A stretch of 64,000 nucleotides of DNA from Terebella lapidaria (lineage: Eukaryota > Annelida > Polychaeta > Terebellida > Terebellidae), in NCBI GenBank assembly GCA_949152475.1, contig OX424555.1, positions 59,501,977 through 59,565,976 of the forward strand, written 5' to 3'. The notes below the pieces were generated by a model that did not search any database, had not been told where the DNA came from, and saw nothing but the letters and a program-made list of their open reading frames with translations. This document shows, piece after piece, positions 37,829-50,584 of this stretch. Numbering within the stretch: the first letter of the stretch is position 1; every line of letters begins with the position of its first letter. The position numbers and the translations under genes were made by a program.

Positions 37829-40800
37829 GTATGTACATGACATTGTAATGGTTACGACACATTACCACTGACCATTCTCAGAAAAAATAGTTTGTTTTAA
37901 AAGTATAAGCTGCGTGATGTCTGGAAATTGTTGAAAAGTTTTCACAATTGCAGATAAAGGTGTAGTTTCTGCAATTTTAGCTCAAAGAACATCAAATAAA
38001 GAAGCAGAAGAGATCAGTTTTGGTGCATGGAAGAGCTATTCATAGCAATGGCAGGGTTTCTGACATTGAAACCGCTGGGTTCAGCTGGCTTCCTAAGTAA
38101 AAACTTTGTCTTACTTAAGGAGATGCAAGGGAGAGAGATGCAATAAAACTTTTTCTGCGAACCACAGCAGGGAAATTCTAGTCATGTCCAGGCAGCGAGT
38201 ACCATAAAATCGGCAGCCACATGCTAATAGCATCATTTTTGGATGGTCACCTGGGATAAACGTGGGGAGATGGGCTGTTATGGTCAGATGGACGCGCCGC
38301 AAACGTTGACGATTTGATGGACGTAGGCCCCAGACAATATGAGTGGCTGTTCATCCAGACAATGCCATATAAGGAATGACGTAGGCATACGTAGATCGGT
38401 GCCTTGGCAAGCTGTGCTCATTGCACATGATGTATTCAATGTTCTGACATATCAGCTCCTTATGGGCTTGAATCGCTGGTTGTGAGTCATTGACTTGCGT
38501 GAATAGTGTGGTACGTAATACAGTGCAATGGGAATTGCAATCTTGTTTGGCGATTTACTTATAATTCAATCGATTATTCACAAGTTTTTGCAACCGGCAT
38601 CATTGAAAGAAAAACATGATCTCGATGTTGTGCACCAGTATGATCTCCAGGGCAGATTACTTGACTCGCTTTACTTTTGTATTGAAACTGTGTTAAACCC
38701 ATGGATGTAGGCAAACAATATGGTGCCTTAATACTGTCACCTCAGTGAGCAGTGTTGCTCAGCGTGATTGCAAGTTCTAGCAGCTAGTCACAGCTGCCAC
38801 CAGCGTTGCGTGATTTCACAATTTCTATGCAAACTGACGCATCTATAAATAAGACTATCTCTGCTTCAACTCGACACAGGTGTATTGCGAGTATTGGACA
38901 GCCCATGTAATTGTCTTCTGACGAACCCAGTCAAACACGCATGCACCACAAACTGCAAAAATATCGCCTCACAAATGAATATTTATCAGCGGCCTTAAGT
39001 CCAAAGTAGACAGCATTATCGCACAATAAAACTCTTGGTGGAGAATCCGTAAAAAAAGGTGCTGATTTTTTAAACTACTGCATTCGTGTTGTCTTCAGGA
39101 TTTTGGGGTTCAAGGGTACTCGAAAACAATCGTCCAGTTGTGAAAGTGATTGGCTGTTTATCATACTCATGTAATATCAATGTGTTGTTGCTGCAAAAAA
39201 ACGAAAATTAACTGCAGAGCATATTATTCAAGTAACTCAATAGTTATGTAGTCATATCACAAATATATACATAACAAATTTGTCGTAAAACTTGTACATG
39301 GAAAGAAATAACATTGAATGTTTTAATGAATGAGATATGCCAGGAGCCTTGGTTAGATGTAAGTATGCTGTATCAATATCAAAGCTCACTGATTTAATGG
39401 CCACTCGGGGCTCTCAAAGTAGATAAAACGGGGGAACCGGATAAAAGAGTCCTGATCTTTGAAGCAGTCTTAGTTGTTGGGTAATCCATGGGGTCTATCA
39501 AGATGACTGCTGTCAGAATAGTATCATTTCTTCCTCCATCATTGGTGTTGTGAGGGGAATTCACGGCTCCTATAAAATTACCAAAAATTGGTATCAGCAA
39601 CTTCACTTCATTTTAGCTGGTACACACATTGTATTGTGGGAAGATGTCTTTTCTCTCATAGTACACGTAGTACGTAGTTTATTGACATAAATATCACAAA
39701 CATACATAATCATAAGTAAACACTAAGCATTAAACTTGCATAGGTTTGAATTTGATTACGTATCCGGATCTGTGTGACAAATTTTTCCTGATAGGTTTGT
39801 CTTGAAATTTACTACATCTGATAAATTCATGCATTTCATCATAATAACTTTACATTAGTTGTGTCACATCACTCAGCCCACACGGCTGTTGTTCTGTCAG
39901 TTTGATTTGTTGTCCCTCGCTGTAACAATCACGATTTAATTATACATGTGACTGAATAGTTCCCATTGCCACATGGACCGGGGGATTTCCAGTGGGCGGA
40001 ATTCATTAAAATGGGATGAAGGTTGTACTTCAGTTGACTGTGGAAAATATCCAGTGTAAAAGCAAGTTGTATGTCCTTGTTTTCATTTGATCATGTAATT
40101 TATTGTCCCCCCATTCTTCAAACTTCAACATGCGGTCAAATGAATTACTTTAGATCTAAATTCAAATGTTTTGACCATGATTATCCGAAATATTCGAAAA
40201 TATACTAAAAAATATGTACCAGAATATTGATTTTGTAGATCAGAATCCCCAAGCTCTTTCAACTATATGATGAGCATTAGTTGATTACTCGGGTATGATA
40301 TTGCAATATTTTATATCTGTGGTCCTTTGAGATTCAGTCTTCACTAACACTGACGGTTTGGAGGTGGAACAGAAAAAAAAACTAAATTTATCAAATGACC
40401 CTTGCACTGTTTGAGCCTTCCGCCGTCCACTTTGTGCCTCTCTTCCGGGAGTCTTAATTATGCATGATATACAGCGAAACCATTGCTGCCTTTGCCAAGG
40501 TGCCGTGGAGAGGGCTGCACTTTATTACTGGACCAGAGCAATTTATGGAATGGAGCTCTGGCATTGCTCACCGCCGGCAAACTGCAACAAGCTGGACAGT
40601 TTCAGGGGAAAGCCGATGCTCTGTTTCAGCACAGGGAAAGGCCCGTCCTGGGAATACGCATAATGACAGTAATGGCCTAATGTCCATTCTGTTAGTCCGA
40701 CATGTAACTAGAGGACAGAAATATCCTTAGCTCTGTATTGTATGAAGTGCTGATAGGTGGAATGCGGTCAAGGACGTGCCAGTATATAGCCAAGATCCAT

Positions 40801-43800
40801 GAGTTTTTTTTCTGTCCTTGGGCCATTTGGATGTAGTGTTGACATATTACTAAGTTGAAGCATAATATGTTGAAATGTTATATATGCACACAGTAGTATA
40901 AGTATGCAATGGAAAGGAAAAACAGTTCATGTCAATTACTTTCAAACATACATTTCAATAATGTGAAGTGGAGTGTAATCTTCTGCACTGATATCGTGCT
41001 CGATCAAAACTTTCCAGAGAGACTGCATGACTCATTTTCAATTTCCAACAACATGAACAATGTCCCTGTGATTTTCGCACATATATATACATGTACAATA
41101 TATACCAGTCTATGTGGGAGAGGCAGAAAGGATAGGAAGGGAATAAAGTGGTCTTCTGGCTGATTTCCCATCACCTGGATCGGGGACGTGGCTGTGACAT
41201 AGCCACGGATAGATGCAGCCATCAAGTCCGCACCATGGCGCAACAATGGCTCTGATTCAACCCTGCAGGAACCTCGCAGTGGTATCAACTCCTTCGCTTG
41301 GCGGCTGCGGCGGTGGACAGAGAATAAAGGGAAACTGCCACATCACGGGGTCGATTTATTTCTGGGCATTTATTTCCGCATTCTAATTACCCGAGCCATC
41401 TCCGGCATGCGACCCAGTCCAGATATATGTGCCACCTATCATAATACACATTGTCGGAGGCCAGAACGTGGTATAAACGGCAGACGGCCTGGAGAAAGGA
41501 GGAGGCTATTTTAGTAAATAGCGGAGCTGACCCATGTAAATAGTTGGCCAGAGATCAGTATGACCGCTAGGGCAGGGCGGGGCTCAGACTGACATCAGTG
41601 GTATACATGTATCTCTTGCATAATTAACAGTTTTCTGGAGCATCATTCCCTGACCTTTCTTCGTCTTCGTCTTTGTTGCTATTAATAAAAAGAGACTGGT
41701 AGGAACACAACCTGTTGCCTAACGATTATTGAACATGCGCAACGCTTTCTGTCATTTCGTCATGTTCGGTGTTGCGTTTCCTCAAGGCTCTCTCCGATCT
41801 CAATACGTCCATCTAATCTCTCGCAGGCGTTCTCGCCCTACACGTGATAATGTCGGGCCCTGTCGTGAGAAAAATGAACAAAAATCGATAAGTAATACAC
41901 ATGAAACAGCTGTGCACTTCTTTCCAAGCGTAATATTTATTTATAATCCTTAGCTGTTTGTTGATGATTAGACTGCCAGAGGAAAATCAATGTCATGTCC
42001 TTTCAGTATCTTTGTCTGGGTTGGGGTGATTGTTCTAAAACATTCTGTCTTTCTGCCCGCTGTTAGTGTTAATGTTAATGGCTAATTCCGGATAATAACT
42101 TTGGAGATGCTTCCCAAGGAGCAAAACTTGTATTGAAATCAAAATACGGAGCAGGTGTATAGCAAAAGGCTGAAATGATTAACCTTTTCAAACAGCGAGC
42201 AATATTGCAATTAAAAGTCATTTGTGACATGAAGAATTATGATAAATTGCCAATATTATGTGGTTAGTTGTGCTGCGGAAAACGTGAAATGGCACGCTAG
42301 ACATTCAGTGCAATCACAAAACCCCAAAGAACATGCCCTCTAAACGACAAACTGTAAATTCACTCATACCATTCACAACGGGCCGCTATCACATTCGAGT
42401 TTATTACAGAATATCTTGATATTTTCTGGCATCAGCACTTGTGGTTGCTGTGATATACACCTGATGTACACAGACTTCCCCCCACTACATCAAAGCAGCT
42501 GCATCAGTAATTGGAAAATCTTACAGGGCCGATGTACGTACATACAACGGTCCCAGCCACAGAGCTCGATCGAGACACAGAGCTTTAATAAAACTGTCCT
42601 GTTCTTGTGCCCATCTCTCACTGCCATTGTCCCGCACCGAGACACGGTGCAACGGGACCTGTTGGATGTACCCAAGGCACCTTACTAGCGCTCTGCCTCC
42701 CCCCTCAAACCCAAATCTATCTGCGCCCTGAGCACGAAACTAAAAATACCCGGTACTATACTCCGATGTAACCCAATGTAGACGAGTCGAGTGTTTCGGA
42801 ATCTGGCGTCATACTGCTCTTCTCGAAATTATTCCCTTTCCGGCAATTTTCCGAGTTACGGATTGAACGTCCAACATTTGGAAAAGCACCGACAGAGAAA
42901 ACAATGTTCTGCTCCCCCAACATTTATAGCATTTATAATGGCAAAACAAAGGTTATGCGACTTTTTTGGCTTAGGGAACAATCAACTTGGTCAATGTCGT
43001 GTCTGCAATGAAATGGGGTAGATGACTCGGAGGACAACTATAAGAGATATATTTTTGCTGCTCGTCGTTCGTTTTTGGTATATCCTGCCCCCTTGACACA
43101 TAAATAACGGGTGACCGTCGGGCGCCCTCTAGTGGAAAAGTGGCTCTCTACACTTCTCCGGGGAGTCTGGCGGAGCCGCGGCCATTCTCCGTAATTTACA
43201 GATGAGCAGACGAATGGACGATCGGACACGAGGCTTGCCAATAAACCACCTGACATTTGCATTGAGTGAATAGCTACAGACGGCAGGCCAAAGCACCGAT
43301 AAATCACTGCCAGTTAGCAACATTCGTTATAACATTCCCCCTCATGACCTGGCGATATACGTAGGTGTTGTCAAATTAACACCAGATGAACATTTTTTAC
43401 CAAACAAAAGGCTAGTGCTCTAGCTGTGTCAGCCTCTTCAAGATGATTGTCCTTGCAAAAGATCAGGTCATCATGTATTGTATCTATGTTTTCATCTCGT
43501 ATCAATACCATACACACCTTACAAACAAAGGATTACATTGTATGATGAATATATGATTGACCTGATAAGTATGTTATGATAATGTTTGTGGGAGTTTATA
43601 TAAATCTGTTGCTTGTCCCGAAGGGAGTTTCCGTTGAATTTAAAATTGAATTGATCATTCATTAACCTTTCATTCGGCACATTTTATTACTGAAAACATG
43701 GCCTGGTGAACACCCGATATTCTCAAAGGTACATGTGAACTGCTAAGGTCCCTGGCTCGTTTGCTCATCAGTGCACGATAATTCTTCGATGTTTAGACTC

Positions 43801-45046
43801 GGTGACATTTATTCTGCAGCGAGAGAAACACACACAGTCCACGGGATGGGAAGGGTGATGGATAGATTCGGTGACTGTACGCGGAGCCAAGGGGAATACG
43901 CCTAAATTGGGCGAGTGGGAGGGTGCAGGGGCGCATTTGGTTTTCTTTTTTCTCCCCGTTTTCTCCTCGTCTGCCGGGAGTTATTCTTTCATCTGAAGAT
44001 TTCTCAGGGTTTCCCATACTAACCCCATCTGAAATAAGGACCAAAGCGTTTGCCAGGATGTCATCAATAACAGTTTCAGGTCGTGTCGTTCCCTACACGA
44101 ATCCTTGGTGTTTGCGCACTGAAATGAAAAGGATCTGTACCTCAATTGTGCGGTAATCAACCTGGCCACTAAAGCATGCACACGTCTGAAAGCTCTAGTG
44201 CAGGAACATTTTTTTTTTTGCTGAAGGAGATCCAGCTTTCATTTCTGTTCTATGGTCCAGTTTTTGCACTGACTTAATCACAAATTCCTGCACATTGATA
44301 TTCTGTGAAAATTCAGTGAAATTTTAATTTGGGCATCCAAGATACGTTTCTGGTTCAGCTAGACGTACGAGAAAAATTATAGAAATAACCCATTAGCTTG
44401 CATCACGCAGTGAATGGCATATATTGGAGTATAATCGTTGTACAAATAATATTTATATTGTACAGTACATTCTGTCCAAAGGACCATCCATCTTGTGTAA
44501 ACTCTGTACATTATGTATCTCCATATTGACATGAAGACACACCCTGTCACTATTCGGTCTTCTGATGCATTCAAGGACAGGCTACTTGTTAATATTGAAG
44601 CACGACACAGGTCAAACAGACGTGGCTGACATTGCATGGATACAAGTGGGAATTGTTGTCTCTCTGTTGGTCTGCACTCGACTTCATATATATTTAAGTG
44701 ATATGATCTGAAAAACCAAGCGGAAACTCACAGACACATTCCGATATGCAAATAATAGATGATGTCACATAAGCATAGTCTTGATAAGGGAGTAGCTGTT
44801 CTATATTTGGAATTTATAAGCAGAATAAATGCGAAGTTAGAGTCAAAAGAACATATTACTGGTATATGATAATGATGAATTTAACATACCATACATTGAA
44901 TGATTTATGTGGTATGACTTGGAAAACTAAACAAACTTTTCGAAAAAAATAATTAAAATACTTTTCGTCACTTGAATCAAGTCAACTACAACCATCATTA
45001 AAATTCATCTTTCTTTCTTTGTTTTTTTTCCCCTCGCCCCCTGCAG
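37829..45046 (+). other. KCND: KCND intron (7.2 kb)
   Basis: The intron is bounded by GTATGT and a long T/C tract ending CCTGCAG, and lies between codons (phase 0). Stretches at about 40440-40680 and 41130-41560 are GC-balanced and stop-poor or motif-rich against AT-rich flanks. A strong CTCF-type motif lies at 43122-43135. I see no exon or complete mobile element. Confidence 0.85.
43122..43135 (-). promoter_or_regulatory. CTCF-type insulator motif
   Basis: Read on the - strand the site is CCACTAGAGGGCGC, which fits the core bilaterian CTCF consensus CCASYAGRKGGCRS at all 14 positions. It sits in a locally GC-rich patch in the intron between the S6 exon and the next. An exact match to 14 positions of this information content is not expected often by chance in 64 kb. 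Occupancy is inference. Confidence 0.45.
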
Positions 45047-45229
45047 AAAGCGCGACTGGCTCGGATCCGGATGGCGAAGAACGCGTCGGGCAATGCGTTC
45101 CTCTCTAGCAAGAAGAAGATGGAGGAGCGGATGCTGGCGCGGGAGGCGGGACTGGACATCGATGACAACGATGAGGACCTATTCCAGCTGCAACACCACC
45201 ACCTGCTCACCTGCCTCGAGCGCACCACG
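45047..45229 (+). CDS. KCND: Shal/Kv4 potassium channel, C-terminal exon with dendritic-targeting motif
   Basis: This exon of 61 codons has both ends in phase 0, with acceptor CCTGCAG|AAA and donor ACG|GTACGG. It begins KARLARIRMAK, continuing the RRAQK end of the previous exon exactly as in other Kv4 channels. The middle (SSKKKMEERML...AGLDIDDNDED) is charged and resembles the insect Shal tail. It ends QHHHLLTCLERTT, the dileucine-containing segment that in mammalian Kv4 subunits directs the channel to dendrites. The exon is much richer in GC than the AT-rich introns. An alternative reading through the donor would add about 23 unconserved residues and a stop, so splicing here is strongly preferred. 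Confidence 0.95.
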
Positions 45230-48200
45230 GTACGGTCTCGTTTCCTTGGCAACGGGCAGGCGAGTCGGGCGTTCACGGGTTTTTTTGTGCTTTTTGGAAA
45301 ATAGTTTTTGACCAGTTGGATTCACTGTGTCGCAGCGGGGTGTATTTCATGAGGGTTTGGGGGAGGATGGGGGGGGGGGGGGGTGTTGAATTTAATCATA
45401 CTTGTTGAAACTTATTGGCATGAAAACAATTTTTTAATGTAAATATCATGATTAATTTCCTAAATTGATAAGATGCTTTAGAAGTATCATTAAGCATTGT
45501 TAGTTATATTATGCTCTGTGAAACATGATGATAATTGTTTTGGTTGCAGACAGTATACATTTCTTTTTTTTTTGCCCTCAAACAACATTTGTTATGGATA
45601 TGAAAATCCTTATTTCAGATGAATAATATGAAAATAGGAAGAGCTTATTAATTCAAATAATGCTGGAAAAATTTAATAAATTCTTTCAAGTGATATTTGA
45701 AGCCAGATTGTTACCACAGAATTTTTTATAAATCTAAAATTTTATAATACACATTTGATTAAAAGCATCCAATGAACAAAGCTGTTGGTGCAAAAATCTA
45801 CAATATGGAATTACAGTGTAGGAAGGAGGTAATATTGAAAAGATGAAGCTGATCAAAGAATGAAAATGAATTACACCCAAATGTGTAGAATTAAAGATTT
45901 TTTTTAGACCTACCGGTAAATTATAAATGCAAAACTTTCATAAAGAAAATGATAGATTATTGTATACAATGTACCTCTATATTATATTACAATGACTGGT
46001 TTTGTTGGCTGAAATACATGTATCAGAAAATTAATGTTGATGAAATTACATCAGAAAGTCATGGATGAAATTGAAATTTGCAATTTACGTATTAAAATTC
46101 CATAGCTACTACTGTGTGTAGAAATCAGATGCATAATTTCAGCATAATTTCTGCTTACAAGTATAATTCCCCAGATAGCAAAAGGGTGCATGTGTCCGAT
46201 TGATAAGTATGTGTTGCATTACGTGCATTTACAACTGCATTATAATAATAATAGGAGTGTATGATAGTCATGAGGATAAGATAAAATAAATAGGAAATAA
46301 ATTGCTGAAATAATGATTGGGCACATTCAATATTTGCATGCCAGCTGCATAGTGCATAAAATTAACACCTGCACTCACTTAATTGCAATTGTTGCTTCAA
46401 AACACAGAAACTGTATTTACATGTTTAGTTAACATGGAGAGCTTGGCCTGAGTTTCTCAAGTGTAAATTGTGCATAGAGTTTGGGCCGTAGCCTACTCAA
46501 GCACCAATTACCCGAAACTAAAAAAAATTAACATGTACTAACTATTTTATATTTCCTTATTTCTTTATATCATCACTAATTCTATGCACCGTATCAATTA
46601 CCTTTATATAAATAGCAACATTCTGCATGAGTGTAAGTTTTATGATATGCATGACATTTAGGGCAAAAATAATTTGATGACACAAATTCCACATGCATTT
46701 CTCAGTATTTACATCACATGTATGTCACCAATAATATGTATAATACTGGAATAATGTGCATTTTGGTGTGATCAAAATTAGTATATATACAAAGCACTTG
46801 AAGTTGCATTTATGTAATATTGTGCACAATTACATTACATATGCATTATACCATGCAAGACACATATTTCACCGATAGTTGTAAGCTACTATGTACGGTA
46901 GAGGATATGTTCAGAAATGAATGTGCATGATTGCAAAAAAGGATTCATTGCTATGTTCATCATGTGCTATTTGATCCCTTGAAGCAGTCAACAGCTGCGC
47001 ATTGACATATTTTACTTGCAACCTGGCCATTGAGAAAAAAACCCATTGAAATTGTCAATTGCAGGAAAGATTGCTTCGCCCAGAAAGAAGTCGTTTCATG
47101 CCAAAGTCTGTGAGTGGAAACTATTATAAATATCGTAAAAGAGAGAATGAACAGCAAAAAAAAAAATAGACGAACATCAAAAGCCAAAATATGATAGATA
47201 AAGTCTCTATTGTTCTTTGTCGGTATCTTTGTATATTCCTGGCTCTGCGTAGACTGCTACTCGCTCGCACTCTTGTGTCTGTAGGTGTCGCCTCTGTTGC
47301 TTGTTGTGCTCATATATACTAGTAAGCAAGATAGATGTCTATATATAGCTGCCTGTCAGAAAAGCTACACGGTATTACATATTAACCATGTGTTCCCCAT
47401 ATATCCCGTACCCTATAGCTGATACCTCAGAACCTTTAAGACTGAACTAAAATTCAGAGTCAAAAGCACATGTAGTTATAATGTGTCATTCACATAGTTG
47501 TAAATTCTACTTGTAAATACATAAGGATAACTATGTAACAATTAAGTACATAATTATAGTTAATAAAAGGACGAATACCTTTCCTCACATGCATCTTGAT
47601 TGCATGTGTGCAGTATTTCTTTTGTCCACGGTCGATACTTCGTATGCATTTGTTCAGCAAATAACATGCTTGTAGCCAAACATGCTAAATATATCAAGTT
47701 AATATAAGAAGCATTTGAAACGTTTGTAGTATTTACGTTATTGGCAAAAAACCCCATAATTTATTACTTTGCTTGAAAACAACCCCCAGAAATTTCCAGT
47801 GATTTCAAGCATTGTCAATAATAATGATGCAGATTCTCAAAAAAAACTCGGGAGTTAGATGTCAAAAATGAAGGTGTCGGAACTCTTGTCAGTGCACTCA
47901 ACTCCTATCGTCATCAAGTGCATGTCGTAAAAGACAACAGCATGATTACGACTCGAAATACATTTCGGCGTTCCCCAAAAGACGCAGATAAATGTGAACT
48001 GCATGAGTTGGCAAATGATGGATGAACGCAAATCAGGCAAACTCGTACATCACAATGACAGATGCACTAGTCTCGAGCGAAGACACGTAGACGTTCGAGA
48101 AAAGAAACTATCATCCGTGCTTAAAGTCGCTTTCTCATCATTTTTATATCATCAAATATGTTTTTTTCTCAGACAGCTCGGTATACAACAAAAAATATAG

Positions 48201-49321
48201 TTGTGTTGACTTCTTTTCTACTTATTTTTCTTCCCCGATAGATTGAGTTTTCCGACATTCTGTATTGTTACATGTATATATGTTGTTATATGTTATTTCC
48301 TTCATCAGTTTTGGTATTATTATTACCATATAATGATGCATTGTATAATAAAATTGGAACATTTGACTATGATTAGTCATCTGAAGAAGGGTGCATAAAA
48401 TTGTCTATTATCAACCCTTTTTTTGCATCTTCGTTTTCCACATGATATGTGTAAATAAACAAATATGTCAAGAAATGAACCAAATATCAAAAACCCTTGA
48501 CCCTGATTTGCCATGATGATATTGTCAGTAAGACAGGAACGAGGCATGGTGAAATAGAAAGTTTCATGCCGCTTAGAAAATATTAAATGTGTGTTTGATC
48601 TAAAAATGTAGCAATCAGCATGTATGTAACAGTCACAATATGATATCTTGTCCAATTTTTAATTTATTGGCGCTTACCCATTGCTAAAGGTCAGAACGAT
48701 ATGGAACCACAAGGCTCTATATTCAAAATATAAATATATACAGATTAAAATTTCAAATCATGGAGGTCATGCGGGAGTGTGTCATAATGTCATCAAATAT
48801 CCTGTATTTGCTACATTACTATGGAGAACATTATGATGTACAATTGATCCAAAACAAAATGCCTGTTTTCATGTTCAAAGCACCTATCAATTTCCAGTCA
48901 AGCACTTTCTGCATATTGCACATGTACATGTAGTAGCTCTATAGACTTTTGTTAGTTGTATTGTGTTCTCTTCTGTTACATGTATCTGGTTCCGATGATT
49001 CTTTTTAGAAAAAAAATAGTTTAATTTATTCATATATATTTTCTCTTGATGATGCATTTTAAAAAAAAATTCTGTAGAAAATTCATCACTTTATAATTAA
49101 GATTTGATGCACATCTTCAGTAATTAATAAAGTTGCTAACACCTTAAAAATTAGTAATTAATTGCTTTTAATCAGACATAATTTTTCATTTACTTTTTTT
49201 CGCTTTAATTACACAATTTTCACGCACAAATTAACCATGGAAATAAAATAGTGTGTATCATGATGTCCTAACTTCGGATAAAAAAAAAAAATCACCTCCA
49301 TCGTTGACTTTTCCCCGACAG
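45230..49321 (+). other. KCND: KCND intron (4.1 kb)
   Basis: The intron runs from GTACGG to the acceptor TTTTCCCCGACAG in phase 0. It is strongly AT-rich. A run of 15 G lies near its 5' end at 45369-45383. I see no exon, RNA gene or structured mobile element. Confidence 0.85.
45369..45383. repeat. KCND: Poly-G tract (15 G)
   Basis: Fifteen G follow a G-rich lead-in (GGGTTTGGGGGAGGAT), about 140 bases into the intron on the transcribed sense strand. A pre-mRNA quadruplex near the 5' splice site is possible but unproven. Confidence 0.9.
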
Positions 49322-49480
49322 GACCGCGAGTTTATCGAGATGGATTACAACAGCGGTAACACACAGAACAAGCTGACGAGCACGCCGCCACTGACGCCGA
49401 CTCCGTCGATTGTCTCCGGGGCCGCGGAAAACCGCCGCGTTGGCTGCTGCACGCGGCGACCAAACCACAAAAAATACCAG
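49322..49480 (+). CDS. KCND: Shal/Kv4 potassium channel, C-terminal exon with cysteine motif
   Basis: This exon of 53 codons is phase 0 on both sides, with acceptor CCGACAG|GAC and donor CAG|GTGCGT. It starts DREFIEMDYNSG, comparable to the acidic HEFVDE-type start of the vertebrate exon. A Thr/Pro-rich linker follows (TSTPPLTPTPS) with several S/T-P sites, in the region where mammalian Kv4.2 is phosphorylated by proline-directed kinases. It ends RRVGCCTRRPNHKKYQ, the counterpart of the vertebrate CCSRRHKK segment, a basic double-cysteine motif in the cytoplasmic tail. The middle is weakly conserved, so the assignment rests on the two ends, the phase and the gene order. Confidence 0.92.
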
Positions 49481-50584
49481 GTGCGTTGCAAGGGAGAAAC
49501 CTTACGGGAAATATAAAAATATGGATGCATCGAGAGATGCATTTCTTTCAATGTTATAAGTGAGGTACCTCTGAGATAGGTTTCTATCCTTTTTCACCTA
49601 TTTTCTGTCGCTGAGAACTAATTAGACTGCATGGGATGTACCACTCTCTGTTTTCATCTTATGCATTGTTCATGTGTAAGATAGATCTACCTGGTATTTA
49701 AAGCTTTTGCACATGCAGTAAAGGTCACTTTCTCACTCAATTTTATAGCATGTCTATTTAAAACTTCTTAGATGTCACACCCATGTATGATGTATATAAT
49801 GTATCTGCCATGGTGGGTGATATGAATTTATCATGGTCCGTCCGCTGCCGTGCATGTTTTCATGTCAGACGAACAGCAATTCATTTCAAATTTCTCACAC
49901 AATACATGGTCCTATCTCGCTGTGGGCAATTTTCAACAAATTTCACAGGTCAAACGGGAACTGTTATGTCATATATATTTGACGACCGGGGGAAACATGA
50001 TGGAAGGACATCAGGTGCATGGATACACTCACGGATTGGTTGCTGACCGTAGAGGTCTAGTGACTTATATATACCGGTTACATTACGCATGGGCATTTTA
50101 TTGACCGGTGTCAAAATTATGAAACACACATTTTACAAGACTAAAGTAATATTTGCATTACTGTGAAGTGTCAAAATTACGTCCAAAGAACTAAGAACTC
50201 TTCCCAGTTTTAATGTGTAATCTTGATCTACGAGATTATACCGTAATTAACTTTGTAATCTGACCATCCATAAAAACAGTGTATTTAGGTGATAGCATTG
50301 TATCGCCTTGCTAATCAGAAGTAATATAAGCCTTGAGATGTTAGTTTGGTTGCATTTCCATCTTTCACTGAAGATGTTTTGATGTTACAAGAGCATGCAT
50401 TGTCTTCGACGGAAACTGAAGAATAACTTCATTAAATTCACTGAATACTACTAGAAATACATGACGAAAGATATGTATTTCTGACTAATAGTTCTTTCTG
50501 TCAGTATATAGTTAATAGCATGGCAAACTCTGCTACAACTCCACTCTGCACACTGAAAATTTTCACATACTATTATCATATTTT

